Part shown: in pieces, positions 55,148 to 63,650 of the stretch | Position numbering within the stretch: position 1 is the first letter of the stretch | How the letters are laid out: each line of letters opens with the position of its first letter | Assembly (NCBI RefSeq): GCF_004803465.1 | Contig: NZ_SRSF01000001.1 | Location: 868,501 to 932,500, forward strand | From: Neolewinella litorea | GTDB lineage: Bacteria; Bacteroidota; Bacteroidia; Chitinophagales; Saprospiraceae | Direction of reading: 5' to 3' | Length of the DNA stretch: 64,000 nucleotides | The notes under the pieces: model-generated | What the model was told of the DNA's origin: nothing | The model's input: only the letters and a program-made list of their open reading frames with translations | Databases searched by the model: none | Translations under genes and position numbers: made by a program

Positions 55148-55200
55148 AGCAAAGCGAGGGACACATGATCGGAATTGACTCCTTGACCCCTTTACCCCTT
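55148..55200. repeat. right inverted-repeat arm of the four-helix-bundle cassette
   Basis: AGCAAAGCGAGGG (55148-55160), TTGACCCCTT (55183-55192) and TTACCCCTT (55192-55200) are reverse complements of the left-arm motifs. ACTCCTT (55178-55184) also matches AAGGAGT at 54405-54411. An ATG at 55165 lies within the arm and would add arm-encoded residues to the glycosyltransferase. Confidence 0.7.
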
Positions 55201-55206
55201 GAAAAA

Positions 55207-56481
55207 TTGAAAATAATCTGCTTCGGTCCCGGCCCCAAATTCAAAGGCGGCATCTCCAATTACAACACGTCTTTGGCCAAGGCCCTCGACCGCCGGGGCG
55301 ACTGCGAGGTACACATCGTCAGCTGGACGCAGCAGTACCCCGCGATCATTCCCCGCGAGTTCGTGGATAAGACCAGCAAGGTAGACCTGTTGGAAGGCAC
55401 CGACGTGAAGGTGCATTACCTGACCAATTACAATAACCCTCTGAGTTGGCTGGAGACTTACCGCAAGATCCGTGACCTGCAGCCCGACAAGGTGATCTTC
55501 CAGTGGGCCATCGCCATCCAGGGACTGCCGATGGGTTTCATTGCACGGAAACTGCGGCAGCACCGCGAGATCGAGGTGATCTTCGACCTCCACTTCGTGA
55601 TCCAGAAGGAAAACAGCAAGCTCGACCGGCGCTTTACCCGCTACGGAATTTCACCGGCCAATACCTTCATTGCCCACGCCTACAAAACGGTAGATGAGCT
55701 GCGCGAACTGCTGCCTACCCGCCAACTTGAGGTAACCGAGAGCGGGGCGCGGACGCGGGTGCCGGGAACCACTCCGGTAATCAAGCTCTACCACCCGATC
55801 TATGACCTCTTTGCCCCGCGCGCTGATTTCGACGCCCGGGCCTTCCGGCAGCAGCATGGCTTGCGGGAGCACGTGTTTCTGTTCTTCGGCTTCATCCGGA
55901 AGTACAAGGGCTTACACAACGTGATTCGTGCCTTCGCTGAGCTGGCCCGCCGGCGGGACGACGTGAGCCTGATCATCTGCGGCGAATCTTTCTGGGATAC
56001 GCTCCAGACCGATAAGCTCAGCACCAAACTGAAGAACGCCACTTTCGGCATGGCCAAGAAGCTGTTCCTCAAGAAAGCCGACGACGAACGCGACTACCGC
56101 CCGCTCGAACTCATCGAAGAATTGCAGCTGCAGGAAAAGGTGTTGGTGAAGAACGAATTCGTGGCCAACGAGGAGGTGCACAAATACTTTCAGGCCAGCG
56201 ATGCGGTAGTACTGTTCTATAGTTACGCTACCCCGTCGGGCGTAGAAAGTATCAGTTACAACTTCCAGCTACCCGCCGTGGCCACCCGCGTGGGTCACTT
56301 CCCGGAAACGATCCGGGACGGATACAACGGCTACCTGGCCGAGCCGGACAACATCGCGGACATGGCCCGCCAACTCGAGCGGATGATCGAGCAGCCCATC
56401 CCGCGGGAGAACATCAAAGAAACTACCCGCGAGATGAGCTGGGACAACTACGCCACGGCTATCCTGGCCGATGAGGCTTAG
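55207..56481 (+). CDS. GT4-family glycosyltransferase
   Basis: A GT-B fold glycosyltransferase of about 424 residues. The start is taken as TTG 55207 (LKIICFGPGPKFKGGISNYN), directly at the first beta-strand and matching the TTG start of the epimerase gene; an ATG at 55165 would add 14 residues encoded by the repeat arm. Features are GGISNYNTSLAKAL in the acceptor domain, FFGFIRKYKGLHNVI (start of the GT1/GT4 donor domain), IICGESFW and LFYSYATPSGVESISYNF, the family's E-x7-E region. It likely adds a sugar in surface-polysaccharide or glycolipid synthesis with the upstream epimerase. The gene converges on the S41 peptidase gene with a 4-bp overlap. Confidence 0.85.
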   Translation: MKIICFGPGPKFKGGISNYNTSLAKALDRRGDCEVHIVSWTQQYPAIIPREFVDKTSKVDLLEGTDVKVHYLTNYNNPLSWLETYRKIRDLQPDKVIFQWAIAIQGLPMGFIARKLRQHREIEVIFDLHFVIQKENSKLDRRFTRYGISPANTFIAHAYKTVDELRELLPTRQLEVTESGARTRVPGTTPVIKLYHPIYDLFAPRADFDARAFRQQHGLREHVFLFFGFIRKYKGLHNVIRAFAELARRRDDVSLIICGESFWDTLQTDKLSTKLKNATFGMAKKLFLKKADDERDYRPLELIEELQLQEKVLVKNEFVANEEVHKYFQASDAVVLFYSYATPSGVESISYNFQLPAVATRVGHFPETIRDGYNGYLAEPDNIADMARQLERMIEQPIPRENIKETTREMSWDNYATAILADEA

Positions 56482-57836
56482 CGACTGGTCCTAACAAGCG
56501 TTAAGGCCCTTTCCAGAACGACATCCTTCCCGGCCAGGTAGTCGGCCACGGTGGGGGCCACGGCTACATCAACCTGAACCCCCGGGCCGACGAACTCACG
56601 ACCGTCGGGGTAGGTATCGCGCTTGGTACAGATGCGAGCCTGGCCGCCGCCCGGCAGATCGACGAACAGCGGCTGCCCCGTACTACCAAAGCTGGGCTCC
56701 CCTACAAAGGTGAACTGCGGAAGCGCATCGGCCGCCACCAGGAAGTCCTCCGCGGCCGAGCCGGTTTGGTGGCTTACCAACACTATGACCGGCAGGTCAA
56801 ACACCACTTCGGCGGGGTAAATAGTATCCGGAGGAGATTCGAACCACTGGTTTCCCTCGTAGTAACGGATTACCTCCTGAGCTCCTTCATCCGTAGGCCG
56901 CGGATCGGCGTGCGCGGGCCAGTAACCCCAGGCTTTGTAGGCCGCACGGTGCTCGCGGGTGCGCCACTTGGACGTAAGCAGGGGCTTGCGGGTAAAGTGT
57001 TCCAGGATCGCGTAGCCCGTGGTGGAGTTGCCGCCGCCGTTTTCCCGCAGGTCGATGACCAGCGATTGGCACTTTTCCAGTAGGGGGCGGTACAGGTCAA
57101 AACTGTCGACAACCTCATCCAGCATGAAGGTATTCAGCGCCAGGTAGCCGGTGGTCGCATCGAGCATGCGAAAGGAAGCTGGGCGGAGTTGAGGCATGTC
57201 CCGCACCCAGCTTACCGGTGCCTGCTGCGGTTGCCGGTGGAGGGTCGCCTGGCCAGTTCCTCCTTCCGGAGACAGATAAGCGACCTCGACGGCTTCATCC
57301 ACGGGACCACCCAGCAACAAATAGGAAGCGATCAGTCCGCGAACGTGGTCGCCGCTGGCGGAAATGTAAGGGTAAATCCGAGCGGCCACGTAATCGGTGA
57401 CGCGCTGTCCGTTCACGCCGGTGATGATACTGCCCAGGGGTAATACCTCCCGGTACCGGTTGTCCAGGTTGACGACTACGAACTGGTCCTCAATGTACTT
57501 CAGCTGCACCGGTGTCGTACCACGCTGCTCGGTTACGTAAGCGGGCGGGTAGATGTTGGTGTGTCCGTCGCGCAATTCGGCGCAGAGCCGTTCCAGCAGG
57601 CGGTAGTAGTCGGCATCAGACTGCTCGGCGCGTACACGGGGCAGGTATTCCTGCAATTTGTGGTCCCAATCGAGCTCCGGTACGTGGTCGAAATAAGCGA
57701 AGTTGTATTTGACTTCCGTCCAGAACTGAACCAGGCCGTAAATACGTTGGTCAGGGGTTAAATGCTGCTGGCCATACAGGCCATTCAAGGGAAAGCACAA
57801 GGCCAACAGGAGGGGGAGAAAGATGCTACTTTTCAT
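56478..57836 (-). CDS. S41-family peptidase (tail-specific protease-like), exported
   Basis: A 452-residue protein with a signal peptide (MKSSIFLPLLLALCF... ending LYGQ). An N-terminal helical segment (VQFWTEVKYNFAYFD) precedes a PDZ-like region (GSIITGVNGQRVTDY, about 140-155). The S41 catalytic core begins at SFRMLDATTGYLALNTFM and VIDLRENGGGNS. The nucleophile Ser lies in VSHQTGSAAEDFLVAA, with the nearby conserved E/D of this family. The C-terminal strand includes FGSTGQPLFVDLPGGG and PDGREFVGPGV. Likely a periplasmic or surface protease; substrates unknown. No co-oriented close neighbour upstream on this strand except the amidohydrolase gene, 105 bp away. Confidence 0.88.
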   Translation of the reverse strand: MKSSIFLPLLLALCFPLNGLYGQQHLTPDQRIYGLVQFWTEVKYNFAYFDHVPELDWDHKLQEYLPRVRAEQSDADYYRLLERLCAELRDGHTNIYPPAYVTEQRGTTPVQLKYIEDQFVVVNLDNRYREVLPLGSIITGVNGQRVTDYVAARIYPYISASGDHVRGLIASYLLLGGPVDEAVEVAYLSPEGGTGQATLHRQPQQAPVSWVRDMPQLRPASFRMLDATTGYLALNTFMLDEVVDSFDLYRPLLEKCQSLVIDLRENGGGNSTTGYAILEHFTRKPLLTSKWRTREHRAAYKAWGYWPAHADPRPTDEGAQEVIRYYEGNQWFESPPDTIYPAEVVFDLPVIVLVSHQTGSAAEDFLVAADALPQFTFVGEPSFGSTGQPLFVDLPGGGQARICTKRDTYPDGREFVGPGVQVDVAVAPTVADYLAGKDVVLERALTLVRTSR

Positions 57837-57941
57837 GCCCCAAAATTACCTTGCGGCCTTACGATAGTTTTCGCCGTGACGACCAATAGCGGATAAAATA
57901 ACGACGAACCAAGGGCCAATTTCGGCGGTCGACCAAGAACC

Positions 57942-59663
57942 TTACTGTTGGGTAAAGGCCGGTTCACCGGCGACGTACGTGGCCAGGACTTCGGTGGCCA
58001 GGATCCGGTCTTCGTCGCAATCCAGGAGGTTATTCGACAGCAACACGAAATCGGCCTGCAGACCCGGCACGAGCGTTCCGCGCTCGTCTTCCTGGAAGGC
58101 AGCGTAAGCCGGTGCGGCGGTGTAGCTGTGTAGTGCCTCCTCACGGGTCATGGACTGCTCGGGGAAGAAGGTGGCTTTTCCGTCGGCGCGTTTGCGGGTA
58201 ACGGTGGCGTAGAACGACTCGATAGGATCGACGTCCTCCACCGGGGCGTCGGTCCCGTTGGTGACCACGGCGCCGGCGTCGAGCAGACTGCGCCACGGAT
58301 AGGCTCCGGAACGCGCGCGTTCGGTACCCAACCGGGTTTCGGCGAACAGCGCGTCGGAGGTGCAGTGGATCCCTTGCATGGAAGCGATGACGCCGAGTTC
58401 CGCGAAACGGGGAATGTCGTCGGGGTGAAGGTGCTGGGCGTGCTCGATCCTCCAGCGCTTGTCTTGCGCGTCGCCAACGTATTTGGCCATCAGGTCCAGG
58501 GTTTCACGATTGGCCCGGTCGCCGATGGCGTGCACGCAGAGTTGCATATTATTGGCCACGGCCAGCTGGGCAATACTGTCTACGGTGGCTACCTCGGTGG
58601 TGTTTTGACCGGTGAAGCCGGGGTTATCGAAGTACGGTTCCAGTAGCCAGGCACCGTAGCTTCCCAGGGCCCCGTCGAGTTCACTCTTGATGGCGGAGCA
58701 CTCGAAGCGGTCTCCGTAGTGCGGCAGTCCTGCCATGTTTCCGGCCATCTCGTCGTAATCGTGCCGGAGCATCACCCACAGGCTGAGGCGCAGGCTGTCA
58801 GCGGCATCGAGTTCCTTGTACCAGTCCACCTCGCGAAAAGTGCTGCCGGCGTCCTGGAAGGAAGTGATTCCGTTGCTGAGCACCTCATCCTGTGCGGCAC
58901 GGATGCCGGCCAACCATTCGTCCTTGCGCTCGGTAGGTGTCATAGTTTGGACGTAATTCTGGTAGGCGTCGGTGATCAGGTCCATAGCGCGTTCTTCGAA
59001 TACACCGGTGGGGTCACCGACTTCGTCACGCAGGATGCGACCGCCGCGGGGATCGGGCGTTTCCCGGCTCACCCCTGCGAGCTCCATGGCCTTGTCATTA
59101 GCGAAGAGGGCGTGGCCGCTGGCGTGGCGCAGCACCACCGGGTGGTCGGGCGTGAGCCGGCTGAGCTCGTCGTGAATGGGATAACCGCCAATGCTGTGAT
59201 CGTGTGGCTTGTCCCACTTTTCCTGGTGCCACCCGCGTCCCGTTACCCAGACGCCTTCCGGCGTTTCGCGGGCACGCTCCTCCACCATGGCCAGGATCTC
59301 ATCCCAGCTGCGGGAGCGGAGGAAATTCAGGTTGCGCAGACTGCTGCCCAGTCCGCTAAAGTGGGCATGCCCCTCGATAAATCCGGGCATGAGGAAGTTC
59401 CCTCCGGCGTCGAGTCGGCGCGTTGATGGGCCCACCCGTTCGCTCCACGCCGACGTATCGGACCCGATGTCGATGATGGTGCCGTCGGTACCGACCAACA
59501 GGGCCGTAGCGCGATCCAGTCCCTGCCCGGCCCAGATGTCGGCGTTATACACCATTAGTATGGCAGACCCCTCGTTTTCCGCCGTGGTAGTCTGGTCGGC
59601 ACAACCGTACAAAAGCGTCAGGACCAGGGTACAGGAAACGAGCAGGCCACGGGTCGCGTGCAT
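57942..59663 (-). CDS. YtcJ-like amidohydrolase lipoprotein
   Basis: A 573-residue lipoprotein. The ATG at 59663 begins a signal with lipobox LLYGC (Cys21); an upstream ATG would only lengthen the signal. The amidohydrolase 3 fold has the metal motif MPGFIEGHAHFSGLG (HxH), ANNMQLCVHAIGDRAN (H and D), RIEHAQHLHPDDIPR (H) and NGTDAPVEDVDPIESF (final D). 'LDGALGSYGAWL' is typical of the YtcJ/NfdA branch. The substrate is probably an N-acyl or formyl amide compound, undetermined. It sits upstream of the S41 peptidase gene in the same direction. Confidence 0.88.
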   Translation of the reverse strand: MHATRGLLVSCTLVLTLLYGCADQTTTAENEGSAILMVYNADIWAGQGLDRATALLVGTDGTIIDIGSDTSAWSERVGPSTRRLDAGGNFLMPGFIEGHAHFSGLGSSLRNLNFLRSRSWDEILAMVEERARETPEGVWVTGRGWHQEKWDKPHDHSIGGYPIHDELSRLTPDHPVVLRHASGHALFANDKAMELAGVSRETPDPRGGRILRDEVGDPTGVFEERAMDLITDAYQNYVQTMTPTERKDEWLAGIRAAQDEVLSNGITSFQDAGSTFREVDWYKELDAADSLRLSLWVMLRHDYDEMAGNMAGLPHYGDRFECSAIKSELDGALGSYGAWLLEPYFDNPGFTGQNTTEVATVDSIAQLAVANNMQLCVHAIGDRANRETLDLMAKYVGDAQDKRWRIEHAQHLHPDDIPRFAELGVIASMQGIHCTSDALFAETRLGTERARSGAYPWRSLLDAGAVVTNGTDAPVEDVDPIESFYATVTRKRADGKATFFPEQSMTREEALHSYTAAPAYAAFQEDERGTLVPGLQADFVLLSNNLLDCDEDRILATEVLATYVAGEPAFTQQ

Positions 59664-59861
59664 AGGAAAGTTTGGTCGGGGGAGAAACGTCATGGACCAA
59701 AGGTAAATAACCACCGCCCTTTGCGGTATAGAAGTATGCGGCACCTGCGCACCGCCGCCCAGCACGGTATTGCCCGCAACCGATACTGCTCACCGGCCGC
59801 CAGCCGCAAAACGCGCTGGCCAAGTCCGACAACTACTGCAACCTTCCTTACCTTGCCGCCA

Positions 59862-61178
59862 ATGAATACGAACGGAACATTTATCGTGGAGGGCGGCCAC
59901 CGGCTCTCCGGAGAAATCATACCCCAGGGCGCCAAAAACGAGGCCCTGCAGATCTTGAGCGCGACCCTGCTGACGGAAGAAGCCGTGCGGGTGGAAAACC
60001 TGCCCGACATCGAGGACGTCAACAAACTGCTCGACCTGATCGCCGGGCTCGGCGCCGACGTGGAACGGCACGACCGACAAACCGTGACCATCACGGCCAA
60101 AAATATCAACCTGGATTACGTCCTGAGCGAATCCTACGTACGCGACGCCCAGCGCATCCGGGGGTCGGTAATGCTCATCGCTCCCCTGCTCAACCGCTAC
60201 GGCCAAGCCAGCCTGCCGAAACCCGGCGGGGACAAGATCGGCCGCCGTAGACTGGATACCCACCTGTTGGGACTGCAGGCCCTGGGGGCGGACTTTGAGT
60301 ACGACGAGGAGAGGAACATTTACGCCTTCCGGACGGACGGACTGAAGGGCACCTTCATCCATATGGACGAGATCAGCGTGACCGGTACCGCCAATGTGCT
60401 AATGGCCGCCGTGCTGGCCGATGGGGAAACGACGATCTACAACGCCGCCTGCGAGCCCTACCTGCAGCAACTCTCCCACATGCTCACCTCGATGGGCGCC
60501 AAGATCGAAGGCATCGGCTCCAACTTGCTGAAGGTACAGGGAGTAAGTCGGCTGGGGGGCTGTACCCACCGGATGCTGCCCGATATGATCGAGGTCGGCA
60601 GTTTCATCGGATTGGCCGCTATCACCCAAAGCGACATCACCATCAAGGACGTGCGCCTGGACAAACTTGGAATCATCCCCCGCACCTTCGAGCGGCTGGG
60701 CATCCAGATGGAGTACCTCGGCGACGACATCCACATCCCCCCGCAGGAACACTACGAGGTACAGAACTTCCTCGACGGCGGCATCCTGACCATTTACGAT
60801 GCTCCATGGCCCGGATTTACCCCGGACCTGATGAGTATTGCCCTGGTGACGGCGATTCAGGCCCGCGGATCGGTACTCTTTCACCAAAAGATGTTCGAGA
60901 GCCGGCTGTTCTTCGTCGACAAGCTTATTGATATGGGCGCGCAGATCATTCTCTGCGATCCGCACCGTGCGACGGTGATCGGCATGGACCGCCGGAACCC
61001 CCTGCGCGGTATCCGCATGACGAGCCCGGATATTCGAGCCGGCGTCAGCCTCTTGATTGCGGCCCTCTCGGCGGAAGGCACGAGTCGCATCGACAACATC
61101 TACCAGATCGACCGCGGGTACCAGGACATCGATACCCGACTGCGGGCCCTGGGTGCCAAGATCATCCGCGAAGACTAA
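59862..61178 (+). CDS. murA: UDP-N-acetylglucosamine 1-carboxyvinyltransferase with Asp at the Cys115 position
   Basis: First committed enzyme of peptidoglycan synthesis, transferring enolpyruvate from PEP to UDP-GlcNAc. It has 438 residues from ATG 59862 (MNTNGTFIVEGGHRLSGEI), and the open frame further upstream has no MurA features. GAKNEALQILSA, the loop LPKPGGDKIGRRRLDTH, MDEISVTGTANVLMAA and RAGVSLLIAALSAEGTSRID are conserved. In the loop the fosfomycin-alkylated Cys (E. coli Cys115, GGCTIG) is replaced by D124 (GGDKIG). The gene is followed 15 bp later by the DUF4286 gene. TACCTTGC immediately before the start resembles the -7 consensus. Confidence 0.96.
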   Translation: MNTNGTFIVEGGHRLSGEIIPQGAKNEALQILSATLLTEEAVRVENLPDIEDVNKLLDLIAGLGADVERHDRQTVTITAKNINLDYVLSESYVRDAQRIRGSVMLIAPLLNRYGQASLPKPGGDKIGRRRLDTHLLGLQALGADFEYDEERNIYAFRTDGLKGTFIHMDEISVTGTANVLMAAVLADGETTIYNAACEPYLQQLSHMLTSMGAKIEGIGSNLLKVQGVSRLGGCTHRMLPDMIEVGSFIGLAAITQSDITIKDVRLDKLGIIPRTFERLGIQMEYLGDDIHIPPQEHYEVQNFLDGGILTIYDAPWPGFTPDLMSIALVTAIQARGSVLFHQKMFESRLFFVDKLIDMGAQIILCDPHRATVIGMDRRNPLRGIRMTSPDIRAGVSLLIAALSAEGTSRIDNIYQIDRGYQDIDTRLRALGAKIIRED

Positions 61179-61193
61179 CGTTACCCCATCGCC

Positions 61194-61508
61194 ATGCTAC
61201 TGTACAACATCACGAACAAAATCGAACACGGCATCCACGACGAATGGGTGGAGTGGATGCGGCAGTCGTATATCCCCCACGTGATGGAAAGTGGCGTGTT
61301 TGACGATTTCAAGTTCAGCCGCCTGCTGGGCGTGGACGAATCCGACGGCCCAACCTATGCGCTGCAGTTCACCGTAAGTTCACGACCGGCCTTCAACATC
61401 TACCAGGAGAAATTTGCCTTCGATCACCAGCAGATGCACGACCGCCGCTTCAAGGGCAACTTCGTGTCCTTCCGTTCGGTGCTGGACGTGGTGGATCACG
61501 GACGGTAG
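61194..61508 (+). CDS. DUF4286 family protein
   Basis: A 104-residue cytoplasmic protein. It matches DUF4286, a small alpha/beta family widespread in Bacteroidota with no known function. Recognisable elements are MLLYNITNKIEHGIHDEWVE at the start, WMRQSYIPHVMESG, then SYALQ-type 'TYALQFTVSS' and RFKGNFVSFRSVLDVV at the end. It lies 15 bp after murA in the same direction and is probably co-transcribed. Confidence 0.88.
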   Translation: MLLYNITNKIEHGIHDEWVEWMRQSYIPHVMESGVFDDFKFSRLLGVDESDGPTYALQFTVSSRPAFNIYQEKFAFDHQQMHDRRFKGNFVSFRSVLDVVDHGR

Positions 61509-61529
61509 CATTACGCCCGCAAAGCTATT

Positions 61530-62798
61530 TTAGTCGATAAGCCCAAGTAGCAGCCAATCGGCCAGCAATTGCCGGTTGCGGGGTTCGATGATGCGCTGCT
61601 GGTCGCTTGGATTGGCAATATTGGCCAGTTCGATGTATACCCCGCTGGGTTTGGTTTCCCGCAGCATGTGCAGGTCGCGCTCACTGACCGACCCTTCATA
61701 ACCGCGGCCCGGCCGGTACTGGTCGTATTTGGCGCTGAAGGTGCGCTGAATTTGCTCGGCACGGTGGGCGCCGCGCAGGTCTCCTTCGGGATAGTAGAGG
61801 AACACGTCGATGCGCTGTCCCCGGTGCCGGCTGTCGATGTGGATGGCGATCATGGTCTGGTCAATGATCCCCTTGGCCAGGTTCTCTTCGTACAGGGCAT
61901 TGATGATATCTGAACGCTGAAACAGTCTGGATTTCTGATTGCGGGGCAGGGAGGCGCCGCCCCAAACGGTCTCGTCGCTGTCGGGTGTGAGGTATTCCTC
62001 GTCGCGGATGCCGTCGTTCTCGTCACGGATAATCATGTAGGGGGTACCGCCGTGTTCGAGGATGTTGCGACACAGCCGGAGGGCTACGTCGTAGGCGTAC
62101 TCGTCCTCGGCCAGCAGGTGGTTGCCCCGCCTGCCTACCGCACCGGGGTCGGGGCCGCCGTGACCGGCCACGATGTAAAAAATGCGTCCGGCCAGTTCGC
62201 GGTCGATCAGGGGCACCTGGGCGTAGCGCTCACCGAAGATCTTGAAAGTGCGGGGACCGGCCAGGGTCACCTGGTCCGGCACGGCAATGGGTTGGCGGTC
62301 GGCGGCGCGGTCCTTGAGGCGGTCAAGTTCCTCTTCACTCCCGGCATTCTCCCCCAGGTTGACGATGTCTGGTTCGCGTTTCACCTGGCTGAAATTGCCC
62401 GAGCAGTGATCGATGTGGTAGGGGACGTACAGCAGCATATCCTGCCGGTAATCGCTCTCGCGCAGGCCCGATGCGAGAAGGGATTCGTTGTACTCCTTGA
62501 TCGCCACGGCGCGGTCCCAGTCATCGTTGCCCGTGGTACTGCGGATACTGGTCCCGTCGTAGCGGAACACTTCAATCGGCAATTCATAACGGTAACCGAC
62601 TAGCAATTTACTGCTGTTAGTCAGTCGGTTCAGTCGTTTGAACTCATCTATATTACAGCCGTAGGCAACCAGGTCGTATCTACGCAGCAGGGAGTATATT
62701 CCGTCGCCCCTACGGGCTTCCACGGCGAGCTGTTCGGCCTGCAACCCCGCGCTGCCAAGCAGTAGGGCCAACAACACTATTCGATACAGCAAGGTCAT
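61530..62798 (-). CDS. exported N-acetylmuramoyl-L-alanine amidase (Amidase_3)
   Basis: A 422-residue cell-wall hydrolase with a signal peptide (MTLLYRIVLLALLLGS... ending LQAE). A LysM-like N-terminal region follows (GDGIYSLLRRYDL and LLVGYRYELPIEV, about 30-75). The C-terminal Amidase_3 domain (about 205-420) has the zinc set: H in YIVAGHGGPDPGAVG, E in HLLAEDEYAYDVA, H in MIAIHIDSRHRGQ and catalytic E in GVYIELANIANPSD. It cleaves the amide between MurNAc and the stem peptide, acting in the periplasm, probably in septum splitting. Convergent with the DUF4286 gene. Confidence 0.9.
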   Translation of the reverse strand: MTLLYRIVLLALLLGSAGLQAEQLAVEARRGDGIYSLLRRYDLVAYGCNIDEFKRLNRLTNSSKLLVGYRYELPIEVFRYDGTSIRSTTGNDDWDRAVAIKEYNESLLASGLRESDYRQDMLLYVPYHIDHCSGNFSQVKREPDIVNLGENAGSEEELDRLKDRAADRQPIAVPDQVTLAGPRTFKIFGERYAQVPLIDRELAGRIFYIVAGHGGPDPGAVGRRGNHLLAEDEYAYDVALRLCRNILEHGGTPYMIIRDENDGIRDEEYLTPDSDETVWGGASLPRNQKSRLFQRSDIINALYEENLAKGIIDQTMIAIHIDSRHRGQRIDVFLYYPEGDLRGAHRAEQIQRTFSAKYDQYRPGRGYEGSVSERDLHMLRETKPSGVYIELANIANPSDQQRIIEPRNRQLLADWLLLGLID

Positions 62799-62868
62799 TC
62801 GGATCGGTTTCAGTAAGCCTAAGTATTAACCGCAACGCCAGGCAATTATTATAGCGTCGGAGCGGACG

Positions 62869-62876
62869 TATCTTTG
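62869..62876 (+). promoter_or_regulatory. -7 element TATCTTTG directly before ccmB
   Basis: An exact match to TAnnTTTG, only 8 bp upstream of the ATG at 62885. If used, the transcript would start at or near the start codon, giving a leaderless or very short-leader mRNA. Confidence 0.5.
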
Positions 62877-62884
62877 CCCGCCAT

Positions 62885-63547
62885 ATGTCTACGGTCCGGC
62901 AAATTTATAAACTCCTGCGCTGGGAGTTGCGTCTTGAGTGGCGCGACAAGTACGCACTGGGAAGTATTTTCCTGTACGTCATCACTACGGTGGTCATCGC
63001 TTACCTCGCGGTGGGCGGTGCCCTTGAGGGGCCGGTCTTTAACGCCCTGTACTGGATCATTCTCTTCTTCGGCGCCACGGTGGCCGCGGGGCGCAGTTTC
63101 CTGCGGGAGGGCGGGCGGCGACATTTCTATTACTACACGATTGCCGACCCCCTGGCCCTGCTCTTCAGCAAGCTGGTGTTCAACGCCATTATCATCTGGC
63201 TGATCGGTGGCCTCACCTTTGGGCTACTGTCGCTCTTCGCTCCCCTGGCCGTGATCACGAACCCCCTACCCCTGCTGCTGGCGGTCTTTTTCGGAGGCAT
63301 CGGGCTCTCGGCCATTCTGACCTTCGTTTCCGCCATCACGGCCCGCGCGGGGGGCAGTGGCACGCTCATGGCCATCCTGTCCTTTCCCCTGGTCATTCCC
63401 CTGCTTAAACTCCTGCTTGACGCGGGACTCTACGCCATCGACGCCGGTACGAACGACATCTGGCAGCCGATTTACCTCACGGTGGCCGTCGATCTCATCG
63501 CCCTGGCGGTGGGCATTGTGCTCTTCCCCTTTGTTTGGCGCGACTGA
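62885..63547 (+). CDS. ccmB: heme exporter permease CcmB
   Basis: The inner-membrane permease of the CcmAB heme/cytochrome c maturation exporter. It has 220 residues and six predicted transmembrane helices. CcmB features include LLRWELRLEWRDKYALGSIF at the N-terminus, followed by 'FFGATVAAGRSFLREGGRRH' and 'AGGSGTLMAILSFPLVIPLL'. Usual CcmB length is about 220. ccmA and ccmC are not within the window, as is common in Bacteroidota, where ccmB is separate. It is divergent from the amidase gene. Confidence 0.93.
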   Translation: MSTVRQIYKLLRWELRLEWRDKYALGSIFLYVITTVVIAYLAVGGALEGPVFNALYWIILFFGATVAAGRSFLREGGRRHFYYYTIADPLALLFSKLVFNAIIIWLIGGLTFGLLSLFAPLAVITNPLPLLLAVFFGGIGLSAILTFVSAITARAGGSGTLMAILSFPLVIPLLKLLLDAGLYAIDAGTNDIWQPIYLTVAVDLIALAVGIVLFPFVWRD

Positions 63548-63591
63548 GGCAATCCGCTCGATCCTTGCTGGCTGGGCAACCGCCGGTCGAC

Positions 63592-63599
63592 TATCTTTG
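63592..63599 (+). promoter_or_regulatory. -7 element TATCTTTG upstream of the serine dehydratase gene
   Basis: An exact TAnnTTTG match 51 bp before the start at 63651. A TTG at 63565-63567 lies 24 bp upstream, slightly too far for the usual -33 spacing. A small inverted repeat, GTTGTCAGGGCAAC, is between it and the gene. Confidence 0.45.
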
Positions 63600-63650
63600 T
63601 AGTAGTTGTCAGGGCAACTGTTTCGGCTCCCGACGACCAAAATTTATGCT

